A stretch of DNA of 27,045 nt from Pusillimonas sp. UBA6240 (lineage in GTDB: Bacteria; Pseudomonadota; Gammaproteobacteria; Burkholderiales; Burkholderiaceae_B): the NCBI GenBank assembly GCA_002441445.1, contig DJWC01000057.1, positions 192 through 27,236 of the forward strand, in the 5' to 3' direction. A model generated the notes under the pieces. It had not been told where the DNA came from, ran no database searches, and was given only the letters and a program-made list of their open reading frames with translations. A program made the position numbers and the translations under genes. Position 1 is the stretch's first letter. The number at the start of each line of letters is the position of its first letter. Below are positions 20,948 to 27,045 of this stretch, piece after piece.

Positions 20948-23167
20948 ATGCGAAGTCCCGGGCTGTGGGCAAGCATTCTGCTCTGCCTGGCGCTGCTGGC
21001 GGGCTGTTCGCGCGCGCCGGTCAACAGCCCCTATCCGGACGGCGCCGAACAGGCCAATGTGCTGTACACGGCCTTCACGCAGCGCTCGCCCAAATACCTG
21101 GATCCGGCCAGCTCCTACTCCACGGACGAAACGCCTTTTACTTATTCGATCTACGAACCGCTGTATGCCTACGATTATCTGGCGCGTCCGTACAAGCTGA
21201 TCCCCCGGGCGGCGGCATCCATCGATCCGCCCGTATACCTGGACAAGAATGGCCAGCCGCTGCCCCAGGATGCGCCGGGCCAGGATGTCGCGGTCAGCGT
21301 GTACGACATACGCATCAAGCCCGGCATACGCTTTCAGCCGCATCCCGCTTTCGCCCGCAAACCCGATGGTTCCTATGTTTATTGGCCTTTGGCGCCGGGC
21401 GGGCTCGATGGGAAATACGGTATCGACGCCTTCCCTGAAACCGGCTCGCGCGAGCTGCAGGCGGCCGACTATGTCTATGCCTTCCGGCGCCTTGCCAGCC
21501 CGCGCGTGGTGTCGCCCATTTACGGCATCATGGCCGAACACGTTGTCGGCATGCGCGCCTATGGAGAAGAGCTGAAGCGCCGGGAACAGGCGCTGCGCGA
21601 GCAGGGCGGCGCGGGCCCGCGCCCCTGGCTGGACTTGCGCCAAGCCGGCTTCGACGGCGTGCAGGCGCTCGATGCGCATACCTTGCGCATCAAGGTCCTG
21701 GGCAAATATCCCCAATTCAAGTATTGGCTGGCCATGACCTTCACCGCGCCCATACCCTGGGAGGCGGACCGCTTTTACCACCAGCCGGGCATGGCCGAGC
21801 ATAATCTTTCGCTGAATACCTGGCCGGTAGGCACAGGCCCCTACATGCTGGTCGAATCCATCGTCAACAGGCGGCATGTGCTGCAGCGCAATCCCAATTT
21901 CCGCGGCCAGCCCTATCCCTGCGAAGGCGAGCCGGGCGACCGGGAAATGGGGCTGCTGGACGACTGCGGCAAGCTTACGCCCTTCATCGACCGCATCGTG
22001 TTCTCGCTGGAAAAAGAAAGCGTGCCGCTGATGGGCAAGTTCCTGCAGGGCTATTACGATGTCCCGCAAGTGGACCGCGGCGATTATGGCGTGGCCATGC
22101 GCGTGGCGGCGGGCGACTCGGCCGACAAGGCGGCGCTGTATCAGGAACGCGGCCTGCAGTTGCGCAGCTCCACCGAGGCGTCGGTGTATTACATGGGGTT
22201 CAACTGGCGCGACCCGGTGGTGGGGCGGGGCGACACGCCCGAGCAGCGGGAAAAGAACCGCAAGCTGCGCCAGGCGGTCAGCATCGCATTCAACTGGGAG
22301 CAGTTCGTTTCCATCTTCCAGAACGATGAAGGGCAGGTGGCCTACGGTCCCGTGCCTCCCGGCGTGCTGGGCTACCAGGAGCCGCCCGCGGGCTTGAACC
22401 GGCAGGTCTATACGCTGGAGAACGGCCGCGCCGTCCGACGTCCGCTGGACGAGGCGAAACGTTTGCTGAGCGAGGCCGGCTATCCGGACGGGCGCAGCGC
22501 CGAAACCGGCAAGCCCTTGATATTGCACTTCGATTCGGCCGGCGGCATGGGCTCCAGCGCCATGCTGGACTGGATGCGGCGCCAACTGGCCGCCATCGGC
22601 ATACAGCTGGAGGTGCGGGCTACCGATTACAACCGCTTCCAGGACAAGATGCGCAATGGCAGCGCGCAAATGTATATGTGGGGCTGGGTGGCCGATTATC
22701 CGGATGCCGAGAATTTCCTTTTTCTGCTGTACGGCCCCAATGCCAAGGCCGACAACGGCGGGGAGAACGCGTCCAATTACAAAAATCCGGAATACGACCG
22801 CCTGTTCGAGCAGATGCGTTTCCTGGACGACGGGCCCGAGAAAGAAGCGCTGGTGCACAAGATGGTGGCCATCGTCCAGGCCGATGCGCCATGGATGTTC
22901 GGCTATTTTCCGAAGTCGGGCGGCGCCTACCAGTCCTGGGTGGGCAATGCCAAGCCCACGCAGATGGTGCGCAACACCTTGCAATACTACCGCATCGACC
23001 CCGCCCTGCGCGAACAGAAGATCAAAGCCTGGAACGCGCCTTTGTGGTGGCCCTTGTGGCTGCTTGCCGCGGCGCTCGCCGCGGGCGGGCTGCTGGCGTG
23101 GCGGGTGGCGCGCCGGCGCGATCGCGCAAGCGCCGTGACGGGCTCCGATTTGTCGAGACAATCATGA
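20948..23167 (+). CDS. Lipoprotein solute-binding protein of a peptide/nickel-type ABC importer, with C-terminal membrane helix
   Basis: A 739-residue family 5 extracellular solute-binding protein, long for the family (about 500-600). MRSPGLWASILLCLALLAGC is a lipoprotein signal with the lipobox ending in Cys20. Family motifs include DETPFTYSIYEPLY, DYVYAFRRLASP, NTWPVGTGPYML, RQAVSIAFNWEQF and AKRLLSEAGYPDG. The end is odd: PLWWPLWLLAAALAAGGLLAW (698-718), followed by RVARRRDR, is a clear membrane helix with a basic cytoplasmic flank. The receptor therefore appears anchored at both ends in the inner membrane. The ATG at 20948 was chosen because it starts the signal; the frame is open upstream only as shadow of the nuclease gene. 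It ends in an ATGA overlap with the permease. Substrate probably peptides; not provable here. Confidence 0.88.
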   Translation: MRSPGLWASILLCLALLAGCSRAPVNSPYPDGAEQANVLYTAFTQRSPKYLDPASSYSTDETPFTYSIYEPLYAYDYLARPYKLIPRAAASIDPPVYLDKNGQPLPQDAPGQDVAVSVYDIRIKPGIRFQPHPAFARKPDGSYVYWPLAPGGLDGKYGIDAFPETGSRELQAADYVYAFRRLASPRVVSPIYGIMAEHVVGMRAYGEELKRREQALREQGGAGPRPWLDLRQAGFDGVQALDAHTLRIKVLGKYPQFKYWLAMTFTAPIPWEADRFYHQPGMAEHNLSLNTWPVGTGPYMLVESIVNRRHVLQRNPNFRGQPYPCEGEPGDREMGLLDDCGKLTPFIDRIVFSLEKESVPLMGKFLQGYYDVPQVDRGDYGVAMRVAAGDSADKAALYQERGLQLRSSTEASVYYMGFNWRDPVVGRGDTPEQREKNRKLRQAVSIAFNWEQFVSIFQNDEGQVAYGPVPPGVLGYQEPPAGLNRQVYTLENGRAVRRPLDEAKRLLSEAGYPDGRSAETGKPLILHFDSAGGMGSSAMLDWMRRQLAAIGIQLEVRATDYNRFQDKMRNGSAQMYMWGWVADYPDAENFLFLLYGPNAKADNGGENASNYKNPEYDRLFEQMRFLDDGPEKEALVHKMVAIVQADAPWMFGYFPKSGGAYQSWVGNAKPTQMVRNTLQYYRIDPALREQKIKAWNAPLWWPLWLLAAALAAGGLLAWRVARRRDRASAVTGSDLSRQS

Positions 23168-24141
23168 CGCGTTATATCGTGCGCCGGCTGCTGTACGGCA
23201 TCCTGATTCTGATCGGGGTCAATCTGCTGACTTTCCTGCTCTTTTTCGCCGTGAACACGCCGGATGACATGGCGCGTCTGTCCATAGGCGGGCAGCGCGT
23301 CAGCCAGAGCGCGATAGAGCGCTGGAAGTCCGAGCGCGGCTACGACAAGCCCTTGTTCTTCGACGCCCAGGCCAGCGGCGCGCAGAAATGGACCAACACG
23401 ATTTTTTACACCCGATCCGTTCCCCTGCTGCATTTTGATTTCGGCTTTTCGGACGAAGGGCGCGACATCGGCAACGAGATCTCGCAGCGCATGGGGCCGA
23501 GCCTGGCCCTGGCCATCCCCACTTTTCTGCTCGGCCTGTTCGTATGCATTTCCTTTGCCTTGCTGCTGGTTTTTTTCAAAGGAACGCCGCTGGATTTCGC
23601 GGGAGTGGTGATCTGCGTGGTGCTGTTGTCGATTTCCGGGCTGTTCTACATCATTGCCGGGCAATGGCTGTTCGCCAAGATTTTGCGCTGGGTGCCGTAT
23701 TCGGGCTTCGTGGACGGCTGGGGTAGCCTGCGTTTTCTGGTGCTGCCGGTGCTGGTGGGCATTTTGTCGGGGCTGGGTGCGCAAGCCCGCTTTTACCGGA
23801 CCTTGTTCCTGGAGGAATGGGGCAAGGACTATGTGCGGACGGCGCGGGCCAAGGGTCTGTCGGAAAGAGTGGTGCTTTTCAGGCATGTATTGCGCAACGC
23901 CATGCTGCCCATTCTGACGGGCACGGTGTCGGCCATACCGCTGCTGTTCATGGGCAGTCTGATCTCGGAATCCTTCTTCGGCATACCCGGCCTGGGGAGC
24001 TACACCATAGACGCCATCAACGCCCAGGATTTTTCCATCGTGCGCGCCATGGTGTTCCTGGGTTCGGCCCTGTATATCGTCGGGCTGATACTGGCCGATA
24101 TCTCTTACACCCTGGCTGATCCCAGGGTCCGATTCGAGTAG
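23164..24141 (+). CDS. ABC importer permease, DppB/OppB/YejB type
   Basis: A 325-residue inner-membrane permease. MTRYIVRRLLYGILILIGVN is the standard N-terminus of the B-type permeases of peptide/nickel importers, with an N-terminal helix and a periplasmic loop (about 35-115) before the five-helix core. The EAA loop that contacts the ATPase is EEWGKDYVRTARAKGLSERVVLFRHVLRNA (read in two parts: DYVRTARAKGLSE and FRHVLRNAMLP). It ends ISESFFGIPGLGSYTIDAI...DPRVRFE as usual. The start overlaps the stop of the receptor gene and the next permease begins 4 bases after its stop, so the operon is tightly coupled. Confidence 0.94.
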   Translation: MTRYIVRRLLYGILILIGVNLLTFLLFFAVNTPDDMARLSIGGQRVSQSAIERWKSERGYDKPLFFDAQASGAQKWTNTIFYTRSVPLLHFDFGFSDEGRDIGNEISQRMGPSLALAIPTFLLGLFVCISFALLLVFFKGTPLDFAGVVICVVLLSISGLFYIIAGQWLFAKILRWVPYSGFVDGWGSLRFLVLPVLVGILSGLGAQARFYRTLFLEEWGKDYVRTARAKGLSERVVLFRHVLRNAMLPILTGTVSAIPLLFMGSLISESFFGIPGLGSYTIDAINAQDFSIVRAMVFLGSALYIVGLILADISYTLADPRVRFE

Positions 24142-24145
24142 CGCC

Positions 24146-25768
24146 ATGCCGAAGTTCGTTTTTCTATGGACCGATATTTTTGTGTTCGCCCTGGTGCTGG
24201 GCCTGGCCGCTTATGTCTGGAAGGTCCGGCGCAGCGTGTCCCTGCGTTCAGCCTGGGCCAGCGTGGGGCGTACGCCCTCGGCGATGTGCGCGGCCGTCGT
24301 GCTGCTGTGTTTCGCCGCCCTGGGGGTGCTGGATTCCATCCATTACCGGCCCTTGCTGCCTCCCGTGCAGGCGGCGGGAGCGCAGGGTGCCGGCGCAGCG
24401 GGGCAAGGCGCAGGGCAGGCCCAGGCTCAGGGCCAGCCTCAGGCTCATGTTCAGGCCGATCAGCGCATCTATTCGCCCGTGCTGCGTTCCGCCCTGGATG
24501 ATCTGCTGGGCCTGACCCAGTTGACCAAGCGCGAAAACACTTACTCGGCGCCGTTGGCGATCCGCCAGTTCACCAAGGAAACCGAGCTCATCGACGGCAA
24601 GGCGGTGCGCGACTTTCCCAGGCTCAAGCACGCGGGGCGGCTGCTGGAAGACGAATCCGGGCACGAGGCCGATATCTACCGCCGCCTGGGCCAGGGCGTG
24701 CTTGCCGGCCTGGTAGCATGCGGGCTGGCGGCGGGGCTGCTGACCGGCCTGCACAGGCCGGGCCGGCGCAGCCTGGCGGAGGCTTGGTCGGCCTGGTGGC
24801 GCGGCGCTTCAGGCCTGCCCTGGCGGGCGATGTGGCTGACCTTGTGCGTCATACTCATGCTGGGGTCCGTGGCGCTGTCGCTGGGCGCCAATTACCATGT
24901 CCTGGGCACGGACAGAACGGGCAACGATGTGCTGTGGCAATGCCTCAAGAGCGTCCGTACCGCGCTCGTCATCGGTACGCTGACCACCCTGGCCATGCTG
25001 CCGCCGGCGCTGGGCTTCGGCATTGCGGCCGGCTATTTCAAGGGGCGGGTGGACGATGTCATCCAGTACATCTACACCACGCTCACGTCCATACCGGGCG
25101 TGCTCTTGATCGCCGCCTGCGTGCTCATGATGCAGGTCTACATCGACCAGAATCCGGCCCTGTTCGACACTGTGGCGGCGCGCGCCGACCTGCGGCTTTT
25201 CCTGCTTTGCATGATACTGGGGCTGACCGGCTGGGCAGGGCTGTGCCGGCTGCTGCGCGCCGAAACCCTGAAGCTGCGCGAACTGGAATATGTGCAGGCC
25301 GCCCGCGCCTTCGGCGTCGGCCACTTGCGCATCATGCGGCGCCATTTGCTGCCCAACCTCATGCATATCGTCCTGATCACTCTGGTGCTGGAATTTTCCA
25401 GCCTGGTGCTGTACGAAGCCGTACTGTCGTATCTGGGCATAGGGGTGGATCCCAGCACGCCCTCCTTCGGCACCATGATCGACTCGGCGCGCCTGGAGAT
25501 GTCGCGCGACCCGATGATCTGGTGGAATTTGCTCGGCGCCTTCGTCTTTCTGCTGGCGCTGGTGTTGTCGGCCAATATTTTCGCTGACGCGGTGCAGGAT
25601 GCCTTTGACCCGCGCACGCGGCGCTACCGGGTCAAACCCTCGGCGCCGCATCCCGGGCATGCGCATCCGGGCCGGGGCGGCTTGCCGGCGGGAGGTCCGG
25701 CGGCGTCGGATAGCGCTGCGGGCGGCGCCATGGCGGGCGGCGTTCGAGCCATGGAGGACGGGCGATGA
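24146..25768 (+). CDS. ABC importer permease, DppC/OppC type, with long N-terminal extension
   Basis: A 540-residue permease, against about 280-380 for the family. The C-terminal half is standard: GANYHVLGTDRTGNDVLWQC, the EAA loop LEYVQAARAFGVGHLRIMRRHLLPN (in parts EYVQAARAFGVG and RRHLLPN), and YEAVLSYLGIGVDPSTPSFGTMI. The first 210 or so residues hold two membrane helices (about 9-25 and 46-62), then a soluble stretch that starts with a Gly/Ala/Gln-rich low-complexity segment (about 76-105), then another helix near 180-200. A Gly/Ala/Pro/His-rich tail follows the last helix. It overlaps the ATPase gene by ATGA. The extension is probably periplasmic and could serve the membrane-tethered receptor; this is inference. 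Confidence 0.9.
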   Translation: MPKFVFLWTDIFVFALVLGLAAYVWKVRRSVSLRSAWASVGRTPSAMCAAVVLLCFAALGVLDSIHYRPLLPPVQAAGAQGAGAAGQGAGQAQAQGQPQAHVQADQRIYSPVLRSALDDLLGLTQLTKRENTYSAPLAIRQFTKETELIDGKAVRDFPRLKHAGRLLEDESGHEADIYRRLGQGVLAGLVACGLAAGLLTGLHRPGRRSLAEAWSAWWRGASGLPWRAMWLTLCVILMLGSVALSLGANYHVLGTDRTGNDVLWQCLKSVRTALVIGTLTTLAMLPPALGFGIAAGYFKGRVDDVIQYIYTTLTSIPGVLLIAACVLMMQVYIDQNPALFDTVAARADLRLFLLCMILGLTGWAGLCRLLRAETLKLRELEYVQAARAFGVGHLRIMRRHLLPNLMHIVLITLVLEFSSLVLYEAVLSYLGIGVDPSTPSFGTMIDSARLEMSRDPMIWWNLLGAFVFLLALVLSANIFADAVQDAFDPRTRRYRVKPSAPHPGHAHPGRGGLPAGGPAASDSAAGGAMAGGVRAMEDGR

Positions 25769-27045
25769 GCGGCGGTCAACAACTGTATGGCGCGGCTTCC
25801 GGGGCGGGAGCGGCGGGCGATACGGTGCTATCGGTGACCGGCCTGTCGGTGCAGATCGCCAGCGATGCGGGGATGACGCAGGCGGTCAAGTCGCTGCAAC
25901 TGGCCATCAAGCGCGGGGAAACTTTTGCTTTGGTGGGCGAGTCGGGCTGCGGCAAAAGCATGACGGCGCTGGCTTTGCTTCGCCTGCTGCCCGAAGCCGG
26001 CCGGATCACCGCCGGCCGCATCATCCTGGGCGGGGGCGCCGGCACGGCCGATGGCGATGGCGATGGCGATAGGGCGCGTTCTCATGGCGTTGCGGACGGT
26101 GGCCGCGGCGGCGTTCTTGCCGGCGGCATCGAAGATGGCGGCGCTGCTTATGCCGCGGAGCCCCAGCATGGCGGCGTCTATGCCGGGTTCACCGAGCTTG
26201 GCGGGCTATCGGAGCGGGATATGCGGCGGATCAGAGGCGGGCGGATCGGCATTATTTTCCAGGAGCCCGCCACCAGTTTGAATCCGGTCATGACGGTCAG
26301 GCAGCAGTTGTTCGAGACCTTGCGCGCGCATACGCAATATCGCGGCAAGGCCTTGGCCGAGCGAGCGGCATGGTGGCTGGAAAGGGTGGGCATACCGGAT
26401 GCGGCCCAGCGGCTGGACGATTACCCCTTCCAGTTTTCGGGCGGGCAGAAGCAGCGCATCATGATCGCCATCGCCCTGGCGGCCGAGCCCAGGCTGCTGA
26501 TCGCCGACGAGCCGACCACGGCGCTGGATGTCACCGTGCAGGCTCAGATACTGGATTTGCTGGCCGACATACAAGAGGAAATGGGCCTGGCCATTTTATT
26601 GATCACCCATGATCTGGCGGTGGTCAAGAACGTGGCCGATCATGTGGCGCTGATGCGCGCGGGCGAAATCGTCGAAACCACCGATGCGGCCAGCTTCTTC
26701 GCCGCCCCGCGACATCCTTATGCGCGCCAACTGCTGGCCGCCATCCCGACTTTTGAAAAGCGCGGGCGCCCGCTTTCCGACGCGGGCCGCGGTCCGGCTG
26801 GAGGTATCGATGGGCCGGGGGCGGCGGACCAAGGTCCGGAAGCAGGCGTGCTCTCGCAATCAAGCCATCACCATCGGCCTGCGACAGAGCCCTTGCTCGT
26901 GGTCCAGGGCCTGTCCGTCGCCTATAGGAAGAAGGGCGGTTTTCTGGGCCGGGGCGCCGCAGCGATCGAAATCGTCAAAGACGTGTCTTTCGAATTGCGT
27001 CCCGGCGAAACCATGGCGTTGCTGGGCGAGTCGGGCTGCGGCAAG
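25765..27045 (+). CDS. Tandem-domain ABC ATPase of the same importer (5' part)
   Basis: The first 427 residues of a two-domain ATPase (DppD-DppF fusion, YejF-like); the frame is open to the window edge. Domain 1: Walker A GESGCGKS (58-65), Q-loop IIFQEP (Gln166), signature FSGGQKQR (224-231), Walker B LLIADEPT with Glu249, H-loop ITHDLAV (His282), then HPYARQLLAAIP of the oligopeptide family. Domain 2 begins near 395 and its Walker A GESGCGK is the last thing seen. Between Walker A and Q-loop, residues 89-145 form a Gly/Asp/Ala-rich insertion of about 50 residues where relatives have a short loop. GGAGG at 25753-25757 precedes the ATG, which overlaps the permease stop. Confidence 0.93.
   Translation, partial: MSGGQQLYGAASGAGAAGDTVLSVTGLSVQIASDAGMTQAVKSLQLAIKRGETFALVGESGCGKSMTALALLRLLPEAGRITAGRIILGGGAGTADGDGDGDRARSHGVADGGRGGVLAGGIEDGGAAYAAEPQHGGVYAGFTELGGLSERDMRRIRGGRIGIIFQEPATSLNPVMTVRQQLFETLRAHTQYRGKALAERAAWWLERVGIPDAAQRLDDYPFQFSGGQKQRIMIAIALAAEPRLLIADEPTTALDVTVQAQILDLLADIQEEMGLAILLITHDLAVVKNVADHVALMRAGEIVETTDAASFFAAPRHPYARQLLAAIPTFEKRGRPLSDAGRGPAGGIDGPGAADQGPEAGVLSQSSHHHRPATEPLLVVQGLSVAYRKKGGFLGRGAAAIEIVKDVSFELRPGETMALLGESGCGK
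26050..26070 (+). repeat. GATGGC hexanucleotide repeat inside the ATPase gene
   Basis: Three and a half tandem copies of GATGGC code for alternating Asp-Gly (residues 96-102) within the glycine-rich insertion. As a hexamer it can gain or lose units without shifting the frame, so it may explain growth of the insertion. Confidence 0.7.

Noticed and set aside
20933..23161. 742-residue frame antisense to the solute-binding protein gene
   Set aside because: The opposite strand encodes a clear binding protein along the full length; the antisense product is His/Arg/Gly-rich with no motifs.
26050..26070. GATGGC repeat as a phase-variation switch
   Set aside because: Unit length is a multiple of three, so changes in copy number keep the frame; only loop length would vary.

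Overview
The window reads as chromosomal DNA of a high-GC betaproteobacterium, most likely of the Alcaligenaceae (Bordetella / Achromobacter / Pusillimonas neighbourhood). This is inferred from two orphan Bug-type (tripartite tricarboxylate transporter) binding proteins, the many acyl-CoA and CaiB-type genes, and the overall gene style. No rRNA, tRNA, insertion sequence, phage gene or CRISPR array was seen. The window opens inside one ABC ATPase gene and closes inside another.

Region 1 (1-8520) is mainly sugar-acid catabolism. After the tail of an amino-acid-type ABC ATPase comes a kguE-kguK-kguD set (epimerase-like protein, 2-ketogluconate kinase, 2-keto-6-phosphogluconate reductase). On the other strand lies an edd-eda operon (6-phosphogluconate dehydratase, KDPG aldolase). 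Together they would take 2-ketogluconate to 2-keto-6-phosphogluconate, 6-phosphogluconate, KDPG, and finally pyruvate plus glyceraldehyde-3-phosphate. The edd promoter carries a near-perfect HexR-type palindrome. Between the two blocks sits a small unit of an IclR regulator divergent from a GalB-like hydratase and a Bug receptor, with a perfect 15-bp palindrome in the shared promoter.

Region 2 (8821-15688) is a LysR-flanked operon of six genes on the minus strand: Bug receptor, CaiB/BaiF CoA-transferase, acyl-CoA dehydrogenase, BKACE (DUF849), MaoC hydratase and CitE-like lyase. The parts suggest activation, desaturation, hydration and C-C cleavage of a small, probably branched or dicarboxylic, acid. 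The substrate cannot be read from the sequence. Rows sampled here have visibly lower GC than the flanks. This is the best candidate in the window for an undescribed pathway.

Region 3 (15747-20936) holds a DUF423 membrane protein translationally coupled to a second acyl-CoA dehydrogenase, a CorA-type metal transporter, an AidB homologue and a membrane-anchored staphylococcal-nuclease-like protein.

Region 4 (20948-27045) is a tightly coupled peptide/nickel-type ABC importer operon: lipoprotein receptor, two permeases and a tandem-domain ATPase cut by the window edge. Three of its four proteins have unusual extra segments: a C-terminal membrane anchor on the receptor, a long N-terminal extension with a Gly/Ala/Gln-rich stretch on the second permease, and a glycine-rich insertion in the first nucleotide-binding domain of the ATPase.
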